DNA from: Sinorhizobium terangae
GTDB taxonomy: Bacteria > Pseudomonadota > Alphaproteobacteria > Rhizobiales > Rhizobiaceae
Direction: 5' to 3'
DNA length: 64,000 nucleotides
Assembly (NCBI RefSeq): GCF_029714365.1
Contig: NZ_CP121659.1
Span: 2,108,001 to 2,172,000 of the forward strand
Each line of letters opens with the position of its first letter. The first letter of the stretch is position 1. The notes beneath the pieces are model-generated. The model did no database searches. It had not been told where the DNA came from and worked only from the letters and a program-made list of their open reading frames with translations. Positions 56,814 to 64,000 of the stretch are shown here, piece by piece. The position numbers and the translations under genes were made by a program.

Positions 56814-57683
56814 TTAGCCGAAACGTTCGTGATCAGTGAGCACAGCCTCGATCACACGGCGCGATTTCTCCACTTCGAGGTGATCGGTGCCTGGAACCTC
56901 GGCATAGACGATGAGCGCCTTCCAGAGCGTCCAGCCGCGACCGCGCGCCCAGGTCGCACGGTCGAGCGGCAGCGCGGCGCGGAACACCTCCCGGCTCTCG
57001 CCATGAAAAAAGGTCCAGGCGACCGAGAGGTCGCATGAGGGGTCGCCGACGCCGGAGGTGCCGAAGTCGATGACGGCGCTCAACTGGCCGTCCTCGACCA
57101 GAAGATTGCCGGAACTGACGTCGCCGTGGAACCAGACCGGCGTGCCATGCCATGTCGAGACGAGCGCCGCTTCCCAGACGGCGCGTGCGGCATTCGTATC
57201 GATCCTGCCGTCAAGGGCTTTGAGCGCGCGGCGCGTTTCGGCATCATAGACGGCGAGCGGTCCGCCCCGGAAGAAATTGTGCTGCCCCGGCGGCGGCCCA
57301 TCGGCAGGATCGACCTTCTGGAGTGCCACCGCCGTCGCGAAGGCGCAGAGGTTCGCGATAGGCGCATGGGTCGCGATCTCGCCCTCCCGCCACTTGTAGA
57401 CCGACCACGGCCAGGGATAGCCCTCGCCCGGCCGGCCCTGAGCCAAGGGCACGGGAATGGAAAGCGGCAGCCGCGGCGCCAGCACCGGCAGCCAGCGCTG
57501 TTCCTTTTCGACCTGAAGCGCATAGGGCGCCGCACTGGGCAGCCGCACCGTCATGTCGCTACCCAGATGAAAGGTCCGATTGTCCCATCCGCCGAACCGG
57601 ACGGGGCGGATCGGAAGATCCGCCCACTTCGGAAATTGCGCGGCGATCAACCGGCTGACGAGAGATGTATCGATGGTTGGCAC
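56814..57683 (-). CDS. Aminoglycoside phosphotransferase (APH) family protein
   Basis: A 289-residue kinase-fold protein. The Brenner motif with the catalytic Asp is VWFHGDVSSGNLLVEDG (HGDxxxxN) and the metal-binding motif is VIDFGTSGVGDPSCDLSVAW. The N-terminal lobe holds RFGGWDNRTFHLG and the Lys-containing LQVEKEQRWLPVL. Chromosomal members of this group in soil bacteria phosphorylate varied small molecules, so an antibiotic-resistance role should not be assumed. Single gene on the minus strand. Confidence 0.9.
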   Translation of the reverse strand: MPTIDTSLVSRLIAAQFPKWADLPIRPVRFGGWDNRTFHLGSDMTVRLPSAAPYALQVEKEQRWLPVLAPRLPLSIPVPLAQGRPGEGYPWPWSVYKWREGEIATHAPIANLCAFATAVALQKVDPADGPPPGQHNFFRGGPLAVYDAETRRALKALDGRIDTNAARAVWEAALVSTWHGTPVWFHGDVSSGNLLVEDGQLSAVIDFGTSGVGDPSCDLSVAWTFFHGESREVFRAALPLDRATWARGRGWTLWKALIVYAEVPGTDHLEVEKSRRVIEAVLTDHERFG

Positions 57684-57857
57684 ACCAAGAGTTGCATGTT
57701 GTCAGTGAAAGTTAGCAACCTTGTAGGGCATAATGCAGCAAAGGGCAAAACCGGGCTCGCGCAGCCCTAAACTACGGGAATTGGTCACGTTTAGCCTTTC
57801 AAGTCGCTTCTGCTGCGTCTTGGCATCGGCTGATGAAAGCCGCGACCACTTTGCTCA

Positions 57858-59126
57858 TCATCGCTCCTGCCGCAGCGTCTCCTTCTGTGTAATCAGCCGG
57901 GCGCTGTGCTGGCCGCTGAGATAAATCCATAGCCAGCTCCAGGCGACCGCGAAGCGGCTGCGCGTGCCGATCAGGAAGTAGATATGGGCAATGCCCCAGA
58001 TCCACCAGGCAAGCGCACCCTTGAGCTTGATCCTGCCGAAATCAATGATCGCGGCACGCTTGCCGATCGTGGCAAGGCTCCCTTGGTGGCGATAGCGGAA
58101 CGGCCCCGGCACAGGTTTGCCCGCGAGCCTCGAGCGGATCACCCGGGCAACGTAGGCGCCCTGCTGCTTGGCGGCGGGCGCGATGCCCGGCACCGGTTTG
58201 CCCTCCTCCTGGATGACCGAGGCGGTGTCGCCAATGACGAAGACATCGCGCAGTCCCGGAACGCTTAGATCCTTTTCGACGATGGCGCGGCCGGCGCGAT
58301 CCGCCTCGATGCCGAGCCAGCGGGCGGCGGGCGAGGCCTGCACGCCTGCGGCCCAGACCAGCGTGGAGCTCGGCACGAAGACGTCGCCGATCATGACGCC
58401 GGCATCGGTGCAGTCGGTGACGGCAGCCCCCGTGCGCACCTCGACGCCGAGTTTTGCGAGCTCGCGGGCCGCGTAGGCCGAGAGCTCCTCGGTGAAGGCG
58501 GGAAGAATACGCGGCCCTGCCTCGACGAGCACCACCCGGGCCTGTCGCGTATCGATGCGGCGAAACTCGCCCGGGAGCGTCCGATGCGCCATTTCGGCGA
58601 TGATGCCGGCGAGTTCCACACCGGTCGGCCCAGCGCCGATCACCGTGAAGGTCAGCAGCGCATCGCGTTTCGCCGGATCCTCCTCGAGCTCCGCCCGCTC
58701 GAAAGCGAGAAGCACGCGCCGGCGGATTGTCGTCGCGTCCTCCAGCGTCTTCAATCCGGGTGCCACCGGTGCCCATTCGTCATGGCCGAAATAGGCATGC
58801 GTGGCGCCGGTCGCGAGCACCAGCGTGTCGTAAGGGACCGGCTTGCCACTGGTCAGGATAACGCTCTTGTTAGCCGGATCGACGCCCACCACCTCCCCGA
58901 GCAGCGTGGTCACCTCCGGCCGGTCGCGATAAAGGTTGCGGATCGGCCACGCGATCTCCGAGGTCGCCAGCAGTGTCGTTGCCACCTGGTAGAGCAGCGG
59001 CTGGAAGAGATGGTGGTTGCGCTTGTCGATCAGCGTTATCCGGACGGGCGCGCCACGAAGGTCATTGACAAGCTGCAGCCCGCCAAAGCCTCCGCCGATG
59101 ACAACGACGTGATGTTTTTCCTGCAT
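57858..59126 (-). CDS. Type II NADH:quinone dehydrogenase-like FAD oxidoreductase
   Basis: A 422-residue flavoprotein. The FAD-binding loop is VVVIGGGFGGLQLVNDL at the N-terminus and the NADH loop is TVIGAGPTGVELAGIIAEM. The block VFVIGDTASVIQEEGKPVPGIAPAAKQQG is typical of NDH-2. The C-terminal stretch (ALAWWIWGIAHIYFLIG and VAWSWLWIYLSG) is hydrophobic and would attach it to the inner membrane. It passes electrons from NADH to quinone without proton pumping. ATG at 59126 is preceded by GAGGCGG. Confidence 0.92.
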   Translation of the reverse strand: MQEKHHVVVIGGGFGGLQLVNDLRGAPVRITLIDKRNHHLFQPLLYQVATTLLATSEIAWPIRNLYRDRPEVTTLLGEVVGVDPANKSVILTSGKPVPYDTLVLATGATHAYFGHDEWAPVAPGLKTLEDATTIRRRVLLAFERAELEEDPAKRDALLTFTVIGAGPTGVELAGIIAEMAHRTLPGEFRRIDTRQARVVLVEAGPRILPAFTEELSAYAARELAKLGVEVRTGAAVTDCTDAGVMIGDVFVPSSTLVWAAGVQASPAARWLGIEADRAGRAIVEKDLSVPGLRDVFVIGDTASVIQEEGKPVPGIAPAAKQQGAYVARVIRSRLAGKPVPGPFRYRHQGSLATIGKRAAIIDFGRIKLKGALAWWIWGIAHIYFLIGTRSRFAVAWSWLWIYLSGQHSARLITQKETLRQER

Positions 59127-59228
59127 CGCATTCCGCCTCGTTTCGGAAACTGTCCGCCTTCGGAAGGCGGTACGCAACCGCCTGTTCGGCATGGCTCCCC
59201 TGCAATATAGTTCGCGCCCGACAGGACG

Positions 59229-59693
59229 CTACTCAGCGTAACCGACCGGCACGGCCGTACCGCTTTTCAAGACTTCCATGGAAATGGAGGCGGAAACGTC
59301 GAAGAGTTCCACCTTGCGAACGATCTGCTTGTAGACGACGTCGTAATGTTCGACGCGCGGCAGCACGACCTTGACGATATAGTCGTAGTTCCCCGTTAAC
59401 CGGTGTGCCTCGACGATCTCGGGAATATCACTGATCGCGCGCCGGAATTTTTCGATCCATTCGTCGGAATGATGCGCAGTCTTGATCAGCGCAAAGACCG
59501 TGGTCGGCACGCCCATCTTTTCCCGGTCGAGCACGGCGATGCGCCGCGCGATATAGCCCGCCTCCTCCAGTCGCTGTATGCGCCGGGAACAGGCGGAAAG
59601 CGACAGGTTCACGCGCTCCGCAAGGTCGCTCATGGCCACGCTGCCATCCTCCTGCAGGAGCGCCAGCAGCTTCCGGTCTCTCTCATCCAACAC
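59229..59693 (-). CDS. Lrp/AsnC family transcriptional regulator
   Basis: A 154-residue regulator: helix-turn-helix (LLALLQEDGSVAMSDLAERV, LSLSACSRRIQRLEEAGYI), then an RAM ligand domain (TTVFALIKTAHHSDEWIEKF, RLTGNYDYIVKVVL). I favour the GTG at 59693 with AGGAG eight bases upstream; an ATG at 59720 lacks a site. It is divergent from an amino-acid racemase gene, so it is a good candidate for controlling that gene in response to an amino acid. Confidence 0.9.
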   Translation of the reverse strand: MLDERDRKLLALLQEDGSVAMSDLAERVNLSLSACSRRIQRLEEAGYIARRIAVLDREKMGVPTTVFALIKTAHHSDEWIEKFRRAISDIPEIVEAHRLTGNYDYIVKVVLPRVEHYDVVYKQIVRKVELFDVSASISMEVLKSGTAVPVGYAE

Positions 59694-59913
59694 GCCAGTG
59701 ACTCCTCGCTGCCGACCCATTTGACGCCAATGATTTGCGGAAAATGCGACAGTGACACAAATATTGCGCGCAGATTTCCCCAGATCTCTCCATCAAAGCA
59801 AACACATCCGGTCAAAGCCGCGCCATACTTTTAGCAATGGAACGGGATCAGAAGGTGGCAAGACACGATCTTCTTCGTCCCGCTGTTAACGTCTGGTTAA
59901 GAACGAGGGAACC

Positions 59914-60633
59914 ATGGAAATGCGCAAGATCGGTCTTATCGGCGGCATGAGCTTCGAGAGCTCGGCGGTTTACTATCGCATGGTCAACGAGGCCGTGCGC
60001 GAGCGCTTGGGCGCGCTGCATTCGGCCGAAGTGCTGCTTCACTCGGTGGACTTCCAGAAGATCGTCGACCTGCAGAAGGCCGGCCGCTGGGACGACGCCG
60101 CTCAGCGCCTCTCCGACGTCGCGCGCGGGCTGAAGTCCGCCGGCGCGCAATGCGTTTTGATCTGCACCAACACCATGCACCTGATTGCCGATCAAGTGCA
60201 GGCATCGGTTGACGTACCGCTGATCAACATCATCGACGAGACCGCGGAGCGGTTGAAGGCGGCCGGCAGCCGCAAGCCGCTGCTGCTTGCCACGCGCTAC
60301 ACGATGGAGCACGGCTTCTATGCCGAGCGCATGAAAAGGCACGGGATCGAGTTGATGGTCCCGGATGCCGAGGGCCGCACGCTCACCCACAACGTCATTT
60401 TCGACGAGCTTTGCGCCGGCAAGGTGCTGGCGGCGTCGCGCCGGGCGCTGGTCGCCCTCATCGAGAAGGCCAAGGCCGAAGGCGCCGACGCCGTCATTCT
60501 CGGCTGCACCGAGATCTGCCTCATCCTCGACTCCGCCGATCTGCCGCTGCCGGGCTTCGATTCCACCGCCATCCATGCCGAAGCCGCCGTCGAATTTGCG
60601 CTCGGCGGTGAAGCGGTGAGCTGCGCCGCGTAA
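59914..60633 (+). CDS. Aspartate/glutamate racemase family protein (YgeA-like)
   Basis: A 239-residue PLP-independent racemase. The two active-site regions are LICTNTMHL (C84-T85) and ILGCTEICL (C198). As in E. coli YgeA, the first site has Thr where most aspartate racemases have Cys, which goes with one-sided or broad substrate use. It likely interconverts D- and L-forms of Asp, Glu or related amino acids. ATG follows GGGAACC; an ATG two codons later is the alternative. The divergent Lrp gene supports amino-acid-linked expression. Confidence 0.88.
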   Translation: MEMRKIGLIGGMSFESSAVYYRMVNEAVRERLGALHSAEVLLHSVDFQKIVDLQKAGRWDDAAQRLSDVARGLKSAGAQCVLICTNTMHLIADQVQASVDVPLINIIDETAERLKAAGSRKPLLLATRYTMEHGFYAERMKRHGIELMVPDAEGRTLTHNVIFDELCAGKVLAASRRALVALIEKAKAEGADAVILGCTEICLILDSADLPLPGFDSTAIHAEAAVEFALGGEAVSCAA

Positions 60634-60812
60634 GCTGCGGCGCGAGCTCGCTTTTCAGCTACAGACACTGGCAAGTGCTTCTGGGCCCGGCAGTCAAACC
60701 GTCGTCCGGAGGCGCGAAGAATTCACACGGTATTTAGCCAGATAAATGCGATTTCAGCGAGTGCGACGCGGCCGAAGCAACGGTAAGCAAACAAGATCAT
60801 GTTCGCAACGGC

Positions 60813-61217
60813 TCATGCCACCGCGTCATACTCCGCCCGCGCCTTGCGGATCGCATCGTGATTTTGGAGCGACCAGTCGACGAACAGTTTAAGCGGCACG
60901 AGAAACGACCGGCCGAGATCGGTGAGACTGTATTCCACGCTCGGCGGCTGCGTCGGGTAGACCGTGCGGCTCAGGTATCCATCGCGCTGCAGGTCGCGCA
61001 GCGTCTGCGTCAGCATGCGCTGCGAAATGTCCGGGATCAGCCGCCGGAGCTGTGAGAAGCGCAAAGGGCCTTCGGCGAGCGAGAGGATCATCAGCGAGTT
61101 CCACTTGCCGCCGATATTGTCCATCACGTCACGCACCGGACAATTGGCCATATCCATCGGCACGCCGCACACCATTACCACCCGCTTCCCCTTTACCGCG
61201 CCTGTCGTCCTGTTCAT
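60813..61217 (-). CDS. HxlR family transcriptional regulator
   Basis: A 134-residue winged-helix protein of the HxlR/MarR-like group. It shows CPVRDVMDNIGGKWNSLMI at the N-terminus with the redox-type Cys, then LRFSQLRRLIPDISQRMLTQTL and the wing VEYSLTDLG. Members such as YodB, QorR and HypR sense quinones, aldehydes or hypochlorite through that Cys. It is divergent from a QOR2-like oxidoreductase with an inverted repeat between them, the standard regulator-target arrangement. The start could also be the ATG at the MVCGVPMD segment. Confidence 0.92.
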   Translation of the reverse strand: MNRTTGAVKGKRVVMVCGVPMDMANCPVRDVMDNIGGKWNSLMILSLAEGPLRFSQLRRLIPDISQRMLTQTLRDLQRDGYLSRTVYPTQPPSVEYSLTDLGRSFLVPLKLFVDWSLQNHDAIRKARAEYDAVA

Positions 61218-61265
61218 GGCGGTATCCTTTCCGTAACCACCGCAGCAAAAACTGCCTTCTTTACA

Positions 61266-61292
61266 GCTCTTAGCAGATTACGGGATAAGAGC
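61266..61292. promoter_or_regulatory. Inverted repeat between hxlR-type and qor2-type genes
   Basis: GCTCTTA and TAAGAGC are exact reverse complements 13 bases apart, centred between the divergent start codons (61217 and 61373). A shorter TCTC/GAGA pair follows. The site suits a dimeric HxlR repressor. Confidence 0.45.
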
Positions 61293-61372
61293 AAATCTCA
61301 AAAAGAGACCAGCGCTCGCAATGATCTCAACACTCGGTGAGAGATGGCTGGAAGGCGAACGAAAGGAAGACC

Positions 61373-62260
61373 ATGTCCGAAACATTGCTCGTAACCGGCG
61401 CTGCAGGTCAGCTCGGTAAGCTCGTGCTCGATGCGCTGCTCGCGTCCGGCAAAGTGAGGCCGGCCGACATTATCGCCGCCAGCCGCGACACCACGAAACT
61501 CGCCGCCTACGCCGCCAAGGGCGTGCAGACCCGCGCAGCCGACTTCGACGACCCCGCTTCGCTCGAAAGGGCATTTGCCGGCGCCGACCGCATTCTCATC
61601 ATTTCGACTGACGCGTTGGGTCAGCCGGGCAAGCGGCTGCAACAGCACCTGAATGCCGTGGCCGCAGCCAAGAAGGCCGGTGCCAAGCATATCCTCTACA
61701 CCTCCATGCCGAACCCGGAAACCTCGATCATCCCCTTCGCGCCCGATCATCTCGGCACCGAAAATGCCATCAAGGAGACCGGCATTCCCTACACGATCCT
61801 CAGGAACGGCTGGTACATGGAAAACCTCTTCATGGCCCTGCCGCACGCCCTTGAAACTGGGCAGTGGTTCTCCTCCGCCGGTGCCGGCCGTCTCGCCCAC
61901 ATCGCCCGCAGCGACGCGGCCGAAGCGGCGGCGGCGGCACTCCTCTCCGGCTCCACGGAAAGCCGCACCTATACGCTCACCGGCGCCGGACTGCACTCGA
62001 CCGACGAGATCGCCGCGCTCGTCGCCAGCACCACGGGCAAGGAGCTCGAGGTCGTCCACATTTCCGATGAAGCGCTCGCCGGTGGCCTCAAGGGTGCCGG
62101 GCTGCCCGACGTCCTGATCCCGATCGTGGTCTCCTTCGACAGCAACACCCGCGAAGGCCATATCGGCATGGTGACTGAGGATTTCGCCTCGCTGACCGGC
62201 AAGACGCCCATCAGCCTCCCGGCATTCCTCGAAGCGAGCAAGGCAACGCTTCTCCAATAA
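61373..62260 (+). CDS. NAD(P)-dependent oxidoreductase, QOR2/NmrA-like
   Basis: A 295-residue atypical SDR. The dinucleotide loop is LLVTGAAGQLGKLVLDAL; the substrate-domain blocks HILYTSMPNPETSIIPFAPDH and YTILRNGWYMENL match E. coli QorB (quinone oxidoreductase 2). No YxxxK active site is expected in this group. It should reduce quinones with NADPH. ATG follows AAAGGAAG. Divergent HxlR suggests induction by quinones or other electrophiles. A terminator follows. Confidence 0.9.
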   Translation: MSETLLVTGAAGQLGKLVLDALLASGKVRPADIIAASRDTTKLAAYAAKGVQTRAADFDDPASLERAFAGADRILIISTDALGQPGKRLQQHLNAVAAAKKAGAKHILYTSMPNPETSIIPFAPDHLGTENAIKETGIPYTILRNGWYMENLFMALPHALETGQWFSSAGAGRLAHIARSDAAEAAAAALLSGSTESRTYTLTGAGLHSTDEIAALVASTTGKELEVVHISDEALAGGLKGAGLPDVLIPIVVSFDSNTREGHIGMVTEDFASLTGKTPISLPAFLEASKATLLQ

Positions 62261-62271
62261 GCCCTCCGCAC

Positions 62272-62301
62272 AGCCCCGGTCTCAACCGTCCGGGGCTTTT
62301 T
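62272..62301 (+). terminator. Intrinsic terminator of the QOR2-like gene
   Basis: AGCCCCGG and CCGGGGCT form an 8-bp GC-rich stem with a ten-base loop, followed by a T-run (TTTT), 11 bases after the stop codon at 62258-62260. This is the clearest factor-independent terminator in the window. Confidence 0.85.
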
Positions 62302-62409
62302 GTCGAAGGCTGCATTGGCGAGCAATGTCCGGGCTCTATCTACCTCTCCTGCGTTCAACACGCGACTACAGCGCTGAGCGGACACTCATGCAGCAGGGGA
62401 GGAAGAGCA

Positions 62410-63021
62410 ATGACGGCACCGATCGACTTCTGGTTCTCGATAGGAAGCCCTTATACCTTTCTGGCGGTCATGCGGCTTACTGAAGTCGCCGCAAGGGCGG
62501 ACGTCGAGGTTCGCTGGAGGCCCTTCGACGCCCGCGCGATCCAGCTTGATGCAAACGACGTTCCCTTCGCCGACAGGCCGCTCAAGGCGGCCTATATGTG
62601 GCGCGACATCGAGCGGCGCGCCGCGAAGTTCGGCCTGCCCTTGAGGCTGCCTATCCCCTACCCGCTGGCCGAGTTGGAGCAGGCCAACCGCGTCGCGGTG
62701 CTCGCCGCCGGTGAAGGCTGGTGCCCGGCCTATGCGATGGCCGCCTACCGCCGCTGGTTCGTCGACCGCGACCCTGCCGGCAGCGAGCCGAGCCTCACGG
62801 CGAGCATCAGGGAAGCGGGACAGGACCCCGCCCGCGTTCTGAAGCAGGCAAACTCCGGCGCCGTGGTCGAGGCGCTCGACGCAGCGACCAGAGAGGCGAA
62901 GGAGATCGGCATCTTCGGTTCGCCCTCCTTCGTCTCGGATGGCGAACTGTTCTGGGGCCACGATCGCCTGGAAGATGCGATCGAATGGCAGCACAATCTG
63001 GATCTGGGAAACCCGGGGTGA
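62410..63021 (+). CDS. 2-hydroxychromene-2-carboxylate isomerase-like protein (DsbA family)
   Basis: A 203-residue kappa-class GST-like protein. It opens DFWFSIGSPYTFLAVMR, where the Ser before Pro-Tyr takes the place of the DsbA Cys and binds glutathione. The C-terminal block GIFGSPSFVSDGELFWGHDR is the HCCA isomerase hallmark. Members isomerise 2-hydroxychromene-2-carboxylate in naphthalene breakdown, but chromosomal copies outside such clusters have unknown substrates. ATG follows GGGGAGGAAG. Confidence 0.88.
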   Translation: MTAPIDFWFSIGSPYTFLAVMRLTEVAARADVEVRWRPFDARAIQLDANDVPFADRPLKAAYMWRDIERRAAKFGLPLRLPIPYPLAELEQANRVAVLAAGEGWCPAYAMAAYRRWFVDRDPAGSEPSLTASIREAGQDPARVLKQANSGAVVEALDAATREAKEIGIFGSPSFVSDGELFWGHDRLEDAIEWQHNLDLGNPG

Positions 63022-63055
63022 AACCTAATCGTCGCGGCGCATCGGGTGGCAAGTT

Positions 63056-63221
63056 GCCCCTCATCCGCCTGCCGGCACCTTCTCCACGTTTTGACGGGGA
63101 GAAGGGATATGCCGCACCCGCCAGGTCCCCTCTCCGCAGACGGCAAGAGGGATCTCAAGCGGCACAACGGGTCCCTTGTCCCCGCTTGCGGGGAGAAGGT
63201 CGCGGCAGCGGGATGAGGGGC
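63056..63221. repeat. RIME-like palindromic intergenic element
   Basis: GCCCCTCATCC at 63056-63066 is the exact reverse complement of GGATGAGGGGC at 63211-63221. Inside are further paired blocks (CACCTTCTCC / GGGGAGAAGG, and CCCCGCTTGCGGGG). The sequence style, CCCCTCATCC with GGGGAGAAGG, is that of the rhizobial RIME1 element; the name is from memory and not checked by alignment. It separates the convergent HCCA-isomerase-like and DoxX genes. Confidence 0.7.
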
Positions 63222-63228
63222 CGATCGC

Positions 63229-63735
63229 CTATCGGTTTCCCCTCCCGGACGCAATCCACCGGTCCATCGACAACCTGCCCGCACCCCAAGCAATGACCCC
63301 AAGCGCCATCGCCGCCCAGGTCAAGTGGATCGGCCATCCATCCGGAACGGTGAGCTGGATGACAATCGTCATTGCGAGAAGTCCGAGCGCGACGAGGCGC
63401 GTCGCCAACCCCAGGACAAGAAGCGTCGGCAGCAGCACCTCCGCGCAAGCGACCACGAAGGCCGTCGTGGCCGGCGCCGGGAATGCATAGGGGCCACCCG
63501 GCAGGTGCAACTGGAACTCCGAGGTGAAGAGCAGGACGGCCACATCGTTGAGCTGCAGGAAGCCGTCCCATTTGCTCATGCCCGAGCGCCAGAAGGGTAC
63601 GGCAAGTCCCAAACGCAAGGCAAGCTGGGCGAGAGAGATCGGCGCAATGGCGGCAATCAGGCCGTCGATCCGGCCGAGCCAGCCTCCGCCGCCCCAGTTT
63701 TCGTGTCTTTCGAAGAATTTTGGTACGAGAGTCAC
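63229..63735 (-). CDS. DoxX family membrane protein
   Basis: A 168-residue four-helix membrane protein: SLAQLALRLGLAVPFWRSGMSKW, FVVACAEVLLPTLLVLGLATRL and ALGLLAMTIVIQLTV are its helices, in the DoxX pattern. I chose the GTG at 63735 with GGGAGG eight bases upstream; it starts four bases after the stop of the DUF2063 gene. In many proteobacteria DoxX ends an operon of DUF2282, DUF692 (MNIO) and DUF2063 proteins now linked to bufferin-type copper-binding peptides, so a role in metal or redox stress is likely. Confidence 0.88.
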   Translation of the reverse strand: MTLVPKFFERHENWGGGGWLGRIDGLIAAIAPISLAQLALRLGLAVPFWRSGMSKWDGFLQLNDVAVLLFTSEFQLHLPGGPYAFPAPATTAFVVACAEVLLPTLLVLGLATRLVALGLLAMTIVIQLTVPDGWPIHLTWAAMALGVIAWGAGRLSMDRWIASGRGNR

Positions 63736-63739
63736 CGTC

Positions 63740-64000
63740 TCATCCTCCCTGGCGAACCGCGGCAAGGGCCCCGGCCTCAAGCATCACGACAATGGCAGTT
63801 GCGAGATCGAATTCCGGACAGCGCGCACTTGCCGTCGCGGCAGCACTTCCGAGCGGCTCGGCTGACAGGAGACTGCCGAGGAAGACATCGGCGCCCGGCG
63901 GAAGGCGGCGAACCTCAACGTCGAGCGCCGGTCTCGTTACAAGCGCGTTCTCCGGCTCCCTCGTCTCGATGCGGCCGACCGGGCCGCTGCCGCGGTTTGC
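63740..64000 (-). CDS. DUF2063 (BufC-like) protein, C-terminal part
   Basis: The minus frame is open from the window edge to a TGA at 63740-63742 and gives the last 86 residues. The sequence includes LVTRPALDVEVRRLPPGADVFL, LLSAEPLGSAAATASA and FDLATAIVVMLEAGALAAV, the usual end of DUF2063 putative DNA-binding-domain proteins, which act as partners of DUF692 (MNIO) enzymes in peptide modification. The gene overlaps the control region of DoxX. The rest of the operon would lie beyond position 64000. Confidence 0.8.
   Translation of the reverse strand, partial: ANRGSGPVGRIETREPENALVTRPALDVEVRRLPPGADVFLGSLLSAEPLGSAAATASARCPEFDLATAIVVMLEAGALAAVRQGG

Noticed and set aside
56814..57683. Acquired aminoglycoside-resistance gene
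   Set aside because: Only the broad APH fold is visible; composition matches its neighbours and no mobile element is present, so it is better left as a kinase of unknown substrate.

Overview
The window reads as chromosomal DNA of a high-GC alphaproteobacterium of the Rhizobiales, most likely Sinorhizobium/Ensifer. Supporting signs are a rhizobial-type rpsU, a 339-residue class I ilvC, a DUF982 protein, a frc-like sugar ABC system with a single-domain ATPase, a cyclase-TPR fusion typical of the genus, and several families of short palindromic intergenic repeats like the RIME and mosaic elements known from Sinorhizobium. The species is inferred; no search was run. No tRNA, rRNA, CRISPR array, transposase or prophage was recognised.

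Layout. 1-9.6 kb: the end of an unknown gene, rpsU, an AI-2E family permease, a two-gene RND efflux pump and two tandem paralogues of a degenerate GGDEF protein. 9.7-15.7 kb: six tightly packed minus-strand genes (SDR, methyltransferase, citrate-synthase-like enzyme, PaaK-like ligase, VOC protein, GST) with a divergent TetR regulator; this looks like an uncharacterised catabolic or modification operon, and its ligase carries a one-base frameshift. 16-27 kb: GST, aldo/keto reductase, adenylate cyclase-TPR protein, a RES/Xre toxin-antitoxin pair, a TetR regulator facing a HlyD/FtsX/ATPase exporter operon, and an OafA-like acyltransferase. 27.5-36 kb: a SnoaL-like protein, aminotransferase, threonine dehydratase-like enzyme, methyltransferase, a 33-residue membrane protein, a lipoprotein, an L,D-transpeptidase, an orphan betaine-type binding protein, a YdjM-like membrane protein, a CBS-BON protein and a DUF982 protein.

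36-43.5 kb is a sugar locus: LacI regulator, binding protein, permease, ATPase and TIM-barrel epimerase on the minus strand, and a 2-hydroxyacid dehydrogenase plus an aldo/keto reductase on the plus strand. An identical 13-bp palindromic motif lies both in the divergent promoter region and inside the start of the binding-protein gene, suggesting one regulator for both arms. 43.5-52 kb: a small secreted protein, TSUP exporter, ilvC, TetR and LysR regulators, a cysteine hydrolase and a macAB pair. 52.5-57 kb is enriched in envelope and secreted proteins: a CHAP-like hydrolase, a transglutaminase-like protease and, divergent from it, a striking secreted protein built of about thirty Asp-Asn-Gly/poly-Gly repeats followed by a Lys/Gly/Asp-rich tail; then a nuclease-like protein. 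57-64 kb: phosphotransferase, NDH-2, Lrp regulator with a divergent racemase, HxlR regulator with a divergent QOR2-like oxidoreductase, an HCCA-isomerase-like protein and the end of a DUF2063-DoxX (bufferin-type) operon.

The best candidates for undescribed biology are the six-gene operon at 9.7-15 kb, the Gly/Asp/Asn repeat protein with its neighbours at 52.5-55.4 kb, the tandem inactive GGDEF proteins, and the LacI sugar locus with an operator-like site inside a coding region.
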